Shown here: positions 23,779 through 33,748 of the stretch, piece by piece
Layout of the letters: the number at the start of each line of letters is the position of its first letter
Numbering within the stretch: the first letter of the stretch is position 1
DNA from: Verrucomicrobiota bacterium
GTDB lineage: Bacteria; Verrucomicrobiota; Verrucomicrobiia; Palsa-1439
DNA length: 59,816 bases
Direction: 5' to 3'
Assembly (NCBI GenBank): GCA_003164675.1
Contig: PLTX01000113.1
Coordinates: forward strand, 1 to 59,816
Made by a program: the position numbers and the translations under genes
Notes under the pieces: model-generated
What the model was told of the DNA's origin: nothing
The model's database searches: none
Seen by the model: the letters and a program-made list of their open reading frames with translations, nothing else

Positions 23779-25737
23779 ATGGCGCGATCAACGGCACCGG
23801 AAGCGACGATCCAGACGGCGGTTTTTCAAATTGAGATTGGGCGGGGCAGGAAGATCATGCATTGGCTGTTGTTGATCCTGCTGGCCGCGACGGTAAGTCT
23901 CATTTATACGGCGGGACAATTTCGCGGGCTCAACAAGCGGGAATCGATGGATATGGCCCAATTGGCGCGCAACATTGCGCACGGCCAGGGCTTCACCACG
24001 TATGTCATCCGTCCGCTCAGCCTTTGGCAACTCGAACAAAATGGCTGGGACATTCGGGACAAAGCCACACGGGCAAGATTGATTATGAACCACCCCGATA
24101 TTTGCAACCCGCCGCTGTATCCGATGGTGTTGGCGGGTTTGTTCAAGATACTTCCCGCAAAGGTGTTCACTTACGACTCGGCGGAACACGTTTACTACCC
24201 CGAGCGTTGGGTCATCCTGCCGTTCAACCAGCTTTGCCTCTTTGCCTGTCTGCTCCTCACCTACGTGTGGGCGAAGCGACTCTTTGACCGGCGCGTGGCC
24301 ATCATGGCGGCCTGGCTGATGTTCTTTTCTGACACGCTGTGGTCGTATGGCGTGTCCGGATTGCCGACAAACTTCCTGATGCTGCTGTTCTTGCTGGCAA
24401 CGTACTGTTTGTTTGTCGCCGACGGCAAACTCAATCCCGACGGACGGCCCGAGAGTGCTTCGGCTGATCCCGCACCAGCACCAGCGACCGGACGGGCAGT
24501 GCCCTGGGTGCTCGCCAGCGCGGTGTTGCTGGGGCTGTGCTTTTTGACCCGGTATCTGGCGGCGTTTTTTCTTCTGCCGATGGTCATTTACGTGATGCGC
24601 ATCTTTCGGGGGTGGGCAGCAGCGATGTGGGCGGCTGTCTATGTGGCGATTTTCGCGGCGGTCGCGACTCCGTGGCTGGTCCGCAACTATCACATCTCGG
24701 GCAACACGTTGGGTATCGCGCGGTACGAGTTGGTTGATCGCTCCGGGACGTTTCGCGGAGAAACCCTGCCACGCTCTTACAAACCCGACTTCCGGAACGC
24801 TTACTCGTCGCGGGCGCTCTCGACAAAATTCCTGACCAACGCGCGCGTCGTACTGTTGAATAATCTACGCCTCGTCGGCACCGATTTTCTGGTGTTGTTC
24901 TTTGGGGCCGGAGTGTTGTACGGCTTTCGCCGGCGCGATGTGTCCCGGTTGCGAGGGTTGGTGCTGGGGGTGATCGCTATGGCCATCATTGCCATGTCGC
25001 TCATCGGGTCGGCCCCGGAACGGAACGGCCCGGATGTGGGCGGGGGCAACCTGTTGGTGTTGCTCTTGCCGATCATCGCGGTTTACGGGACCGCGTTCTT
25101 TTATTTGCTCCTGGATCGGATACCCTTTCAAATCAAATTGACACGAGGCATGGCGATTGGCGGTTTCGTGTTGTTGAACGTGTCGCCGATGATCTTCACA
25201 TTGTTGCCCCCTCGTCTGGGGATGTTTCCTTACCCGCCGTACATCGCGCCAGTCGCGCGCTTTGTCTCAGCTCAATTCGAACCCGACTCGCTGGCCTGCA
25301 GTGATCTGCCGTGGGCCGTGGCTTGGGATGGGGAACGGCGAACCGTGTGGATCCCGCTGACCCCGGACGATTTCTACGAACTGCATGATTTCGTTGCGCC
25401 GAAGGGTTTCCAGTACATGATCCTCACGCCGTATATCATCGACGCCCGCCCGCAAACGGAGGTAGCCAAGGGTGAATACAAGGGATGGGAGTCGTTCCTG
25501 CGCGGTCAGGTACCGGCGAGTTTTCCACTCAAGGCCTACAGCCCGTTGCCACCAGACAACGACCAGGTTCTTCTGGCCGACCGTGCCCGCTGGGCAAACC
25601 AGAAGAACGTAGCGACCGAGCTTGAAAACAATGTGTTCACCGTGCCCGGCATGACGAATGCCCCCGCGCCTTCCCCGGGAACAACGAACCCACCGCCGAG
25701 TTCAACCGGCGCGGCACCGGCACCGGCGACACGCTAG
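23779..25737 (+). CDS. GT39/ArnT-like membrane glycosyltransferase
   Basis: 652 aa, ATG with GGAG. After a cytoplasmic N-terminus there is a first helix (about 28-48), then the GT-C hallmark acidic loop (NKRESMDMAQLARNIAHGQGF). About ten more hydrophobic segments follow to residue 490, then a periplasmic domain and a Pro/Ala-rich tail. Such enzymes move sugars or mannose from polyprenyl phosphate to proteins or lipids at the periplasmic face. Substrate unknown. The start follows the NtrC-like gene by 11 nt. Confidence 0.7.
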   Translation: MARSTAPEATIQTAVFQIEIGRGRKIMHWLLLILLAATVSLIYTAGQFRGLNKRESMDMAQLARNIAHGQGFTTYVIRPLSLWQLEQNGWDIRDKATRARLIMNHPDICNPPLYPMVLAGLFKILPAKVFTYDSAEHVYYPERWVILPFNQLCLFACLLLTYVWAKRLFDRRVAIMAAWLMFFSDTLWSYGVSGLPTNFLMLLFLLATYCLFVADGKLNPDGRPESASADPAPAPATGRAVPWVLASAVLLGLCFLTRYLAAFFLLPMVIYVMRIFRGWAAAMWAAVYVAIFAAVATPWLVRNYHISGNTLGIARYELVDRSGTFRGETLPRSYKPDFRNAYSSRALSTKFLTNARVVLLNNLRLVGTDFLVLFFGAGVLYGFRRRDVSRLRGLVLGVIAMAIIAMSLIGSAPERNGPDVGGGNLLVLLLPIIAVYGTAFFYLLLDRIPFQIKLTRGMAIGGFVLLNVSPMIFTLLPPRLGMFPYPPYIAPVARFVSAQFEPDSLACSDLPWAVAWDGERRTVWIPLTPDDFYELHDFVAPKGFQYMILTPYIIDARPQTEVAKGEYKGWESFLRGQVPASFPLKAYSPLPPDNDQVLLADRARWANQKNVATELENNVFTVPGMTNAPAPSPGTTNPPPSSTGAAPAPATR

Positions 25738-25849
25738 TGGGTTGAGGCCGGGAGCTGTTGGGTCGGATCGGCATTGGGCGACCCGTCGGGATTTGACTTT
25801 CGCGAGGGGCGCGACGCGGTTATAGTGGCCCGGCACGCATCCAGGGGAA

Positions 25850-26686
25850 ATGAAACCGGCAGCGGCATTCTCGATCGGGTTGTGGACGGGGGCAGCGGTC
25901 ATCGCGGCCGTCGGCCTGTTTACCGTGCAGCAATTCGAGCGGGCGCATAGCGGCGCCGCGTCGGTGACGGGTTCCAACCTTGTCGCCGCCAGCGAACAGG
26001 TCCAACTTCTGGAACAGGACAATGCCCGGCTGAATGCGGAAGTGCAGCGTCTCAAGGAGACAGCGGCGGCACTGAAAAGCGATCTGGAGGAAAAGTCCAC
26101 GTTGGAAACCCGTCGCCGCATTCCATTCCGGGTTCCGTTCTCGGAGGCGGAGATCCCGCCTCCGCCCGGCGCCTCCAGCAATTGGATGGAACAGGCCGTG
26201 GCCGATGCCGATGCCGGCGCGTTGCCCGAATTGGAAAAAGCGGCGCGCGGCAACAATCACCGCGCCTTGGAAGCGATCGCGCTTTTGGCGGACCGCGACC
26301 AGTCGGCAACGCTCACCCGGGTATGGCGTTCGGGCGCGCTGACGCTGCCCAATCTGGTGGATGCGACGCGCTATCTTGCCGCCACGATGGAGGTCAACCC
26401 CGACGCGGAGCAACTGTTGCGCGGACTGGCCAGCGATCCCAATACTGATTCGCGCTTGCTTTACGCAGCTGTCGACGGCATCGCGAACCCCGTCTTTCGG
26501 GTAAGTTTCGGACGCGCCGCGCCGGTTCCTGCGCCGCCGCATTTCAAACCGGATTACGCAGCGCGGATGCGAATGTTGGAAAGCCTGCGATCGTCCTTCA
26601 CTGACAACGACCTGCGCGCGTATATCGACCAGGCAAAGGCCGAACTGCAAGCGCGTTGGGCAGAGACAAGTCCGGTGTTGCCGTAA
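25850..26686 (+). CDS. membrane-anchored coiled-coil protein of unknown function
   Basis: 278 aa, ATG after AGGGGAA. Residues 7-27 form an N-terminal membrane anchor. A coiled coil (EQVQLLEQDNARLNAEVQRL) spans about 45-80. The remaining about 170 residues are helical and HEAT-like (ALPELEKAARGNNHRALEAIALLADRD). A periplasmic scaffold is plausible. No family recognised. It begins a run of three anchored proteins leading to the MacAB-like operon. Confidence 0.65.
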   Translation: MKPAAAFSIGLWTGAAVIAAVGLFTVQQFERAHSGAASVTGSNLVAASEQVQLLEQDNARLNAEVQRLKETAAALKSDLEEKSTLETRRRIPFRVPFSEAEIPPPPGASSNWMEQAVADADAGALPELEKAARGNNHRALEAIALLADRDQSATLTRVWRSGALTLPNLVDATRYLAATMEVNPDAEQLLRGLASDPNTDSRLLYAAVDGIANPVFRVSFGRAAPVPAPPHFKPDYAARMRMLESLRSSFTDNDLRAYIDQAKAELQARWAETSPVLP

Positions 26687-26866
26687 TGCGCAGTCGTCCG
26701 AATAAGGGATTGCGCGGACGCGGCGAGATGTGCCACGATTTGGATTCGGCAAACAAAGGAGATCTGTGCAAGGTGCCGCGCGTTGTTTTTCGGCGCATCA
26801 CGAAGGTGTCAACACGCGGGGACGGCATGGCGCCGTTGGGACCCTGAATCGGATGGTGCTAGGCCG

Positions 26867-27382
26867 GTGAATCGACGCATTCAAAAGCTGGTGGCCGTGA
26901 TTACCTTGGCGGTCATTGGGGTGAGCTTCGGCCTGCTGGCTTTGCTGCGGGTTCAGGAGGCGAAGGAGTTCCGCCGTCCGCATACCGTGCAGACCTACGG
27001 CGGAACGAACTATGTCGTGCAGTTGACGGAAGTCGTCGTGGGCAAGACCGAGACCGGTTGCGTGTTGATTGTGTACCTGCGGTTGAAAAACCCGAATCCA
27101 TACGACGTGACCTTGCGCCGCAACTGGTTTGTTCTCGCGGACCACGCCAAGGATTACTATCTGCCGTCGACCACCGGCACGCAGACCGAATTGATCAAAC
27201 TACCCGCCAAGGGTGTCGTGGATCGAGAGATGCTCAGTTTCACGGTTGCGGACGACGCGTTCGCCGGCGCCGTGGCGCTCATGGTGGGCCGGCAGTATAT
27301 GGTTTTGTTGAAGGACGAGGAACCGTTCGAGGTGCGACTGCGTGACGGAGAGTTCCGGTCGTTCCGGCGACGCCACTGGTAG
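26867..27382 (+). CDS. membrane-anchored hypothetical protein with Ig-like beta domain
   Basis: 171 aa from GTG 26867; the longer frame upstream to 26783 is Arg/Trp-rich and non-coding in character. Residues 6-27 form an anchor (LVAVITLAVIGVSFGLLALL). The rest is beta-rich with CVLIVYLRLKNPNPYDVTLRRNWF, typical of DUF4352-like immunoglobulin-fold domains on the cell surface. Function unknown. It ends 21 nt before the DUF4230 gene. Confidence 0.6.
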   Translation: MNRRIQKLVAVITLAVIGVSFGLLALLRVQEAKEFRRPHTVQTYGGTNYVVQLTEVVVGKTETGCVLIVYLRLKNPNPYDVTLRRNWFVLADHAKDYYLPSTTGTQTELIKLPAKGVVDREMLSFTVADDAFAGAVALMVGRQYMVLLKDEEPFEVRLRDGEFRSFRRRHW

Positions 27383-27403
27383 ACGTCGAGGCCCCAGACG
27401 TTC

Positions 27404-28021
27404 ATGTGGAAAACAATCAAGTTCTATACGGTCAGCGCTATCATCCTTGCGCTTGGCGGCGCCTGTCTTTACCTGTACTACTTCGGCGGGCGGCGCGCCG
27501 TGATGCGTCGCGTGGTGGACGCGCCGGCGGTTGTGCGGGAAATCCAGGAACTGAGCGAATTGGTCACGGTGAGATACAGCATCCAGAAAGTAGTCGGCCT
27601 TGAAGAGGAAAAAGTGCCGTTTGGGGCTGAGCGGATCCTGCTGTTGGTGCAAGGGAATGTTCTCGGTGGAGTGGATCTGGCGTTGTTGTCCACGAACGAT
27701 GTTCAGGTGTCTGCGGATGACGTGGTCACGGCCCGTCTTCCGCAACCGAAGGTCATGCATGTGTATGTGGACGAAAAGCAAACCCGGGTGTGGGACCGCT
27801 CCAAGACATGGTGGACGCCGTGGGAGCCCTACGATCCCGAACTGGAGCAAAAGGCCCGTCTGGCAGCGCTGGAAGCGATCCAGGCCGCCGCATTGCAGAT
27901 GGGGATTCTCAGCAATGCGCAGGTCAACGCCGAGAACACTGTCCGGAAACTGCTCCGCACCACCGGTGCGAAGTCGGTGCGATTCTTGACCTCGGGGAAC
28001 GGTAATGCGCTTGCGCCATAG
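27404..28021 (+). CDS. DUF4230 domain protein
   Basis: 205 aa. An N-terminal membrane anchor (residues 8-28) is followed by the DUF4230 pattern: ELSELVTVRYSIQKVVGLEEE, LLLVQGNVLGGVDLALL, a short beta segment with LPQPKVMHVYVDEKQTRVWDR, and a helical end with ALEAIQAAALQMGIL. DUF4230 proteins are surface or periplasmic with no known activity. Likely co-expressed with the preceding anchored gene. Confidence 0.8.
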   Translation: MWKTIKFYTVSAIILALGGACLYLYYFGGRRAVMRRVVDAPAVVREIQELSELVTVRYSIQKVVGLEEEKVPFGAERILLLVQGNVLGGVDLALLSTNDVQVSADDVVTARLPQPKVMHVYVDEKQTRVWDRSKTWWTPWEPYDPELEQKARLAALEAIQAAALQMGILSNAQVNAENTVRKLLRTTGAKSVRFLTSGNGNALAP

Positions 28022-28135
28022 GGCTGCGTTTTACGGATGGGACATCTTGCGGCGGTTGTTGTAACATTTGGGCTGGTGTCAGCGTCTAATGCTGGAATAG
28101 GCTTCGGCTAGAAATCACGAACGGTGGAAGAAACG

Positions 28136-29359
28136 ATGACGAATACGACCAAACGACGTTCTTGGAGGCGATGGGGATTGATTGGGGGCATCGTCCTGTT
28201 GATCGGGCTTGGCGTTTGGTACGTGAAGTTCCGCAAGGACAGCGGCCCGCAATACCTGACCGCCACGGTCGCGCGCGGCGACCTGACGCAACTGGTCACG
28301 GCGGCGGGCCAACTCAATCCGGTCACCAACGTCCAGGTGGGTTGCCAGGTTTCGGGAACCATCGCGAAGATGTACGCGGACTATAATTCGCCGGTGACGA
28401 ACGGACAGCTCGTTGCGCAGCTCGACCCGTCGATGTATCTGGCCGATCTCCATTCAGCCGAGGGCGATCTCGCCAACTCGGAAGCGGCCCTGGAACTGGC
28501 GAAGGTGAATGAAGAGCGCTCGAAAGAGTTGTTGACCAATCGGCTGATTCCCCAATCGGACAACGATCAGGCCGTGGCCACCCTTCACCAGGCACAGGCA
28601 ACCGTGCAGATCAAACGCGCGGCGGTGGAAAAGGCGCGGGTGAATCTGCAGTATTGCACGATTTATTCGCCGGTGGACGGCATGGTGATTTCCCGCAACG
28701 TGGACGTCGGGCAGACGGTGGCGGCGAGCCTGAATGCGCCCACGCTGTTCGTTATCGCGAACGATCTGACCAAAATGCAGATCGATACCAATGTCGGCGA
28801 GTCTGATGTCGGTGGTGTGGAGGAAAAGCAGAAGGTGGATTTTACTGTGGATGCGTTTCCGAATCGAACGTTCCACGGCATCGTCGTGCAAGTTCGGAAC
28901 TCGCCGACCAACGTCCAGAATGTCGTCAGCTATGACACCGTCATCGGGGTCAATAACGCTGATTTGAAACTCAAGCCCGGCATGACGGCCAACGTTTCGA
29001 TTATCGTGGCCGAGCGCAGTAATGTGCTCCGGGTCCCCAACGCGGCGCTGCGCTTCCGGCCTCCGGAATCGACAACGAACGCGCCGCCAGCAGGGGCGAC
29101 GGCCGGCGGCGGCCCACCCGCGGGCAACGCTCCCTCCGGCCAGCATCCGAAGGGGGAACATCGCCCCACGCGGCCTGTTTACGTTTTGAAGAATGGCAAA
29201 CCGGAGCCCGTTCAGGTCAAGATAGGCATCACAGACGGGGTTTACACCGAGATCACCGACGGCCTGAGCGAAAGCAACAACGTGGTCACGTTTGCCTCAT
29301 TCAAACAGGGCAGCACTTCGGCGCAGGCGAACAATCCATTCGGCATGAGGAGATTCTGA
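28136..29359 (+). CDS. MacA-like periplasmic adaptor (membrane fusion protein)
   Basis: 407 aa from ATG 28136 (GGAAG upstream); GTG 28124 is less likely. An N-terminal anchor (about 13-30) is followed by the lipoyl half-motif, a long alpha-hairpin (about 95-180) and the second half (VDGMVISRNVDVGQTVAAS). The beta-barrel and membrane-proximal domains come next, with a Pro/Gly-rich insertion near 320-345. It links the ABC pump downstream to an outer-membrane channel. The order adaptor, ATPase, permease, TolC-like channel is that of MacAB-TolC systems. Confidence 0.9.
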   Translation: MTNTTKRRSWRRWGLIGGIVLLIGLGVWYVKFRKDSGPQYLTATVARGDLTQLVTAAGQLNPVTNVQVGCQVSGTIAKMYADYNSPVTNGQLVAQLDPSMYLADLHSAEGDLANSEAALELAKVNEERSKELLTNRLIPQSDNDQAVATLHQAQATVQIKRAAVEKARVNLQYCTIYSPVDGMVISRNVDVGQTVAASLNAPTLFVIANDLTKMQIDTNVGESDVGGVEEKQKVDFTVDAFPNRTFHGIVVQVRNSPTNVQNVVSYDTVIGVNNADLKLKPGMTANVSIIVAERSNVLRVPNAALRFRPPESTTNAPPAGATAGGGPPAGNAPSGQHPKGEHRPTRPVYVLKNGKPEPVQVKIGITDGVYTEITDGLSESNNVVTFASFKQGSTSAQANNPFGMRRF

Positions 29360-29372
29360 GGAGGCGAAGCCC

Positions 29373-30134
29373 GTGACAGCCGTCATCAAGCTGGAGAATG
29401 TGCATAAGACCTATCACACCGGCGACGTGGAAGTGTTGGCCGTGCGTGGGGTCACCCTGGAGATCGCCCCGGGCGAATTCGTGGCCATCATGGGCGCCAG
29501 CGGCTCGGGTAAATCCACGATGATGAACATCATTGGCTGCCTCGACCGTCCCACGGAGGGCGCTTATTTTTTGGATGGCGTCGACGTCTCTCATCTGGAT
29601 CGCGACGAACTGGCCGCCATCCGCAACAAGAAATTGGGCTTTGTCTTCCAAGGGTTTAACCTGTTGTCGCGCACGTCGGCGCTGGAGAATGTGGAACTCC
29701 CAATGTTGTACACACACGACCGCCTCAGCTCCGCGGTGCAGCGCGAGCACGCGATCCACGCGCTGCAAATCGTCGGTCTGGCCGACCGCGCCGACCATTA
29801 TCCCAATCAACTCTCCGGCGGCCAACAGCAGCGGGTCGCAATTGCCCGGGGGCTGGTCAACCATCCGGCGGTATTGCTTGCCGATGAACCGACGGGTAAT
29901 CTGGACACGCACACGAGCGTGGAAGTCATGGGGGTGTTCCAAAAACTCAACGAGGCGGGCATCACCATTGTCATGGTAACGCACGAACTCGATATCGCGG
30001 CGTTTACGAAGCGCAACGTGATCATGCGGGACGGCCTGGTGGTCAACGACACGCTGGTCGAGCGACGGTCGTTTGCCGAAGAGGCACTCCGCCGCCTCGA
30101 TCAGGCGCATCAAGCCGTGAAACTTTCCGCATGA
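29373..30134 (+). CDS. MacB-type ABC transporter ATPase
   Basis: 253 aa, GTG start with GAGGAGG. Walker A GASGSGKST near residue 44, Q-loop FVFQGFNLL, signature LSGGQQQRVAIARGL, Walker B VLLADEPTGNLD and H-loop VTHE are all intact. The ATPase is a separate polypeptide, not fused to the permease as in E. coli MacB. Stop overlaps the permease start by 4 nt. Confidence 0.95.
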   Translation: MTAVIKLENVHKTYHTGDVEVLAVRGVTLEIAPGEFVAIMGASGSGKSTMMNIIGCLDRPTEGAYFLDGVDVSHLDRDELAAIRNKKLGFVFQGFNLLSRTSALENVELPMLYTHDRLSSAVQREHAIHALQIVGLADRADHYPNQLSGGQQQRVAIARGLVNHPAVLLADEPTGNLDTHTSVEVMGVFQKLNEAGITIVMVTHELDIAAFTKRNVIMRDGLVVNDTLVERRSFAEEALRRLDQAHQAVKLSA

Positions 30135-31348
30135 GAATTGCCGCCACACTGCGAATGGCCCTGCGCGCGCTACGGCGTAACAAGATGCGCTCGATGCTGA
30201 CCGCGCTGGGTATCATCATCGGCGTCGGCGCGGTCATTGCCATGGTCGGTATCGGCAATGGCGCGAAGTCACAGGTTGAAGCGCAAATCGCCAGCTTGGG
30301 GCAGAATGTCGTCCTCGTGTTTGCCGGGAATTGGTCCAGCGGCGGGGTGCGGAGCGGTTGGGGCGGCGCCGGTACGATGACCGTCGACGATGCGCTGGCG
30401 ATCTCCCGCGAAGTGCCCGGAGTCATCAACGTCAGCCCGGAAGTACGCGACCGCCAGCAGATACAGGCCAACGGTCTGAACTGGAACACGCAAATCCTCG
30501 GGGAGGGACCCGACTATCTGGATATCCGCGAGTGGCCGCTGCAGGACGGCGCGATGTTTACCGACCAGGATGTGCGCGGCACCACCAAGGTCTGCATTGT
30601 CGGGAAAACCATCGTGACCCAGCTTTTCCCCAACGAAGGGCCGGTCGGCAAGAGCCTGCGCATTCGCGACATTCCTTTCAAAGTGCTCGGCGTGTTGTCT
30701 CCCAAGGGTCTTTCGGTCATGGGCTCAGACCAGGATGATGTCGTGATTATTCCCTACACCAGTGAAATGAAGCGCGTCTCCAAGCGCACCAATCTCAGCT
30801 CGATCAGTGTGCAATCCTCCTCGCCCGAGTTTTCCGACATCGTGCAACGGGGTATCTCGGACCTGCTCCGGCAACGTCACCGCCTCGGGGCAAACCGGGA
30901 CGACGATTTTACCATCCGTGGACAACAGGAGATTGCGGACGCCGCGACGGCGACCACTCGCATCATGACCGTGCTGCTCGGGGCAATTGCCAGCGTGTCG
31001 CTTATTGTCGGCGGTATTGGCATTATGAACATCATGCTCGTTAGTGTCACCGAACGCACCCGGGAAATCGGAATCCGCATGGCGGTCGGCGCCCACGGTC
31101 GCGACATCCTGTTGCAATTCCTCATCGAGGCGATCACGCTCAGTTCACTGGGCGGGGTGATCGGGATTGTGCTGGGAGTTGGCTCGGCGAAATTGTTGTC
31201 TGCCATCGCGGGTTGGCCCACGCTGGTTTCGGTGACCTCGGTGGTGCTGGCGTTTTTGTTCAGCGCCGCCGTCGGCGTGTTCTTTGGATTTTATCCGGCA
31301 CGCAAGGCTTCCAACCTCGACCCGATTGACGCCCTACGCTATGAATAG
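30131..31348 (+). CDS. MacB-type ABC transporter permease (FtsX fold)
   Basis: 405 aa. Helix one (about 25-45) follows ALRALRRNKMRSMLTALGIIIGVGAVIAM, split here as the MacB_PCD start. A large periplasmic domain spans 50-275. Three C-terminal helices include GGIGIMNIMLVSVTERTREIGIRMAVGA, the FtsX coupling motif. With the upstream ATPase it forms a mechanotransmission pump for lipids, peptides or antibiotics. Substrate unknown. Confidence 0.93.
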   Translation: MRIAATLRMALRALRRNKMRSMLTALGIIIGVGAVIAMVGIGNGAKSQVEAQIASLGQNVVLVFAGNWSSGGVRSGWGGAGTMTVDDALAISREVPGVINVSPEVRDRQQIQANGLNWNTQILGEGPDYLDIREWPLQDGAMFTDQDVRGTTKVCIVGKTIVTQLFPNEGPVGKSLRIRDIPFKVLGVLSPKGLSVMGSDQDDVVIIPYTSEMKRVSKRTNLSSISVQSSSPEFSDIVQRGISDLLRQRHRLGANRDDDFTIRGQQEIADAATATTRIMTVLLGAIASVSLIVGGIGIMNIMLVSVTERTREIGIRMAVGAHGRDILLQFLIEAITLSSLGGVIGIVLGVGSAKLLSAIAGWPTLVSVTSVVLAFLFSAAVGVFFGFYPARKASNLDPIDALRYE

Positions 31349-32876
31349 ACCCATGAACTCCCCCTTTCGCCCGACATTTTTGAAACCGCATCTGGTTGGA
31401 GCCGCACTGCTGTTGGTCGCGGGCATGGCCCGGGGACAAGTCACCAACCAGGCGAGGTCGCTCACATTACAGGAGTGCATCGAGCGCGCGCTGGAAAACA
31501 ACCTGGAGATCCGGTCCCAGCGCATCACTCCGACCATTCAGACCTGGGGCGTCATGGGCGCGCAGGGCGTGTACGATCCGGTGCTTTCGGGCGGCATCAA
31601 CAACCAGAGCACCACCACGTGGCTGTCATCCTCGGACGCCCAGGGGTTGGGCACGACGAACATTACCCAAAGAACCAGGAGCTGGCTGACGAGCGCCGAC
31701 CTCAGCGGGAAACTGCCCAGCGGCGCGACCTACGATTTTTCGGCAGCGGGCGATCATAGCTATGGTAATTCATCCTCTAATTCGTTCAGCACGTTCAGCG
31801 GTGACACGGGTGTTACTCTGACACAACCGTTGCTGAAGAATTTCGGGTTCGGGGTCAATGCGGCGACCATCCGGATTGCGCGGGAGAACCGGACCATCGC
31901 CATCCAGAATTTCGTCCAATTTGTGATGACCACCATCAGCAGTGTGGCCAACGCCTACTATGAATTGGTGTATGCCATCGAGAATCACAAGTCCGCGGTG
32001 GAGACCCGCGAACTGGCCCGGGAATTACTCGATCAAAATCGGATCCAGGAACGGGTTGGCACGATGTCGCCGCTGGATGTGATTCAAGCCGAGGCGGGCG
32101 TGGCCGAGAGCGAGCAAAGTGTCATCACGACCGCGCGCGCAATCAAAGACAACGAGAACACACTGAAACGACTTATTTGCCAGCAGATCTCGGAATTTGG
32201 CAGCGCGACGCTGGTGCCGGTGGATTACCCGCCCGTGCAGATGATCGCCCTGGACGTGGCCGAGAGCACGCGCCGGGCATTGGAGATTCGTGCCGATTAC
32301 CAGAGCGCCTACCACGCGTTGGAATCACAGAACATCACCGTTCAGTTCAATCGCAACCAACTGTGGCCGGAAGTAAACCTCACGGGCACGTATAACTTGA
32401 ATGGCCTGGGCTACAGCTTCAGCAGTTTCGGCGACAACCTGACCAGCACGCGGAGTCCCTACTGGAATGTCGGCGTCGTTGTTTCGGTACCCTTGGGCAA
32501 CCGTCAAGCCCGCGCCAATTACCACACGGCGAAACTGGACGCCGATCAGTTGTTGCTCAGCCTCAAGTCCCTCGAACAGAATATCGTTGTGGCGGTGGAT
32601 GACGCCGTCGGCCATGTGGAAACCAATTTGAAGAGTGTCGAAGCCGCGCGCGCCGCCACTCGTCTTGCCCAGGAATCACTCGACGCGGAAAAGAAGAAGC
32701 TTTTGGCGGGCACATCCACGACGTTCCTCGTGTTGCAGGCGCAGACGACACTGGCCACGCAACGATCCGCACAGATCCGCGCGGAGGCGGATTACCACGA
32801 GTCGCTGGTGGCGTTGGACCTGGCGGAGGGCACCATCCTGGCGAAGAACAACATCGTGCTCGACGAGAAGTATTAG
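31341..32876 (+). CDS. TolC-family outer-membrane efflux channel
   Basis: 511 aa from ATG 31341, which overlaps the permease stop by 8 nt; ATG 31353 is an alternative and neither has a clear ribosome site. A signal peptide (AALLLVAGMARG) ends near residue 35. Two OEP repeats follow, each starting with the ECIERALENN-type helix and containing long heptad helices (ESEQSVITTARAIKDNE; AARAATRLAQESLDAEKKKLLAGTSTTFLVLQAQ). It completes the MacAB-like exporter. Confidence 0.88.
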   Translation: MNRPMNSPFRPTFLKPHLVGAALLLVAGMARGQVTNQARSLTLQECIERALENNLEIRSQRITPTIQTWGVMGAQGVYDPVLSGGINNQSTTTWLSSSDAQGLGTTNITQRTRSWLTSADLSGKLPSGATYDFSAAGDHSYGNSSSNSFSTFSGDTGVTLTQPLLKNFGFGVNAATIRIARENRTIAIQNFVQFVMTTISSVANAYYELVYAIENHKSAVETRELARELLDQNRIQERVGTMSPLDVIQAEAGVAESEQSVITTARAIKDNENTLKRLICQQISEFGSATLVPVDYPPVQMIALDVAESTRRALEIRADYQSAYHALESQNITVQFNRNQLWPEVNLTGTYNLNGLGYSFSSFGDNLTSTRSPYWNVGVVVSVPLGNRQARANYHTAKLDADQLLLSLKSLEQNIVVAVDDAVGHVETNLKSVEAARAATRLAQESLDAEKKKLLAGTSTTFLVLQAQTTLATQRSAQIRAEADYHESLVALDLAEGTILAKNNIVLDEKY

Positions 32877-32885
32877 GAGCCCGCC

Positions 32886-33653
32886 GTGCATCCCGAGTTT
32901 ATCCGCCTCGGACCGCTCGACATCCACACCTACGGCGTGTTCGTAGCCATCGGATTCATCCTCGGGCTGGCCGTGGCATCCCGACGCGCTCGCCGCGAAG
33001 GCATCGATGCCGAACGAATCACCGACCTGGGTGCGTGGCTGATCATTTCCGGGATGCTGGGGGGCAAACTTTTTCACATCATTTTTTTCTGGAACGATTT
33101 TCTCTACGGTTGGCGCGAGGGGGGAATACGCTCGCTACGGGAGGGATTCGTGTTTTACGGCGGGTTCATTGTGGCGTCGCTTACGGCAGTGATCTACACG
33201 ACCATGAAGCGGATGCCGTTCTTTCGGGTGGCGGATATCTTTGCGCCCTCGATCGCGCTGGGGCACGCCTTTGGCCGCATGGGGTGTTTCTTCAATGGGT
33301 GTTGTTACGGCAAACCATGCTCACTTCCGTGGGCGGTGAAATTTCCGCCGCCGCACGTAATGGCCGGCATCCCCGTGCATCCCACGGAGATTTACGAGGC
33401 GCTGGGGAATCTCGCCATCTTTGCCGGACTCAGCGCGGTTTATCGCCACAAGCGCGCTGACGGCCAGATTTGGTGGCTGTACGTGTTGAGCTACGGCGTC
33501 TTGCGATTCGCAGTCGAATTCTTTCGGGGCGACTACGTCACGCATTACTTCGGCGTTCTGACCTTGGGACATCTCGTGGCGTTGGTGATGATCGCGGTGG
33601 CCGCGGTCGCCCTGGCCTGGCTTCCACGGCGCGTCGAATTGCGCACCGCGTGA
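32886..33653 (+). CDS. lgt: prolipoprotein diacylglyceryl transferase
   Basis: 255 aa, GTG start with AGGAG. Seven hydrophobic segments. The Lgt signature GHAFGRMGCFFNGCCYG lies at about 122-138 and includes the essential Arg and Asn, and HPTEIYEALGN follows near 160. It transfers diacylglycerol from phosphatidylglycerol to the lipobox Cys of prolipoproteins in the inner membrane. It starts 9 nt after the channel gene, probably same operon. Confidence 0.95.
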   Translation: MHPEFIRLGPLDIHTYGVFVAIGFILGLAVASRRARREGIDAERITDLGAWLIISGMLGGKLFHIIFFWNDFLYGWREGGIRSLREGFVFYGGFIVASLTAVIYTTMKRMPFFRVADIFAPSIALGHAFGRMGCFFNGCCYGKPCSLPWAVKFPPPHVMAGIPVHPTEIYEALGNLAIFAGLSAVYRHKRADGQIWWLYVLSYGVLRFAVEFFRGDYVTHYFGVLTLGHLVALVMIAVAAVALAWLPRRVELRTA

Positions 33654-33748
33654 CGCGTTGATTTGACTTTGAAAGCGGGGCGCTTCCCTGTAGGTTTCGC
33701 GCCATGCCGATTTTCGAGTTCATGGCGGGTTTGTAGATCGGTGATACG

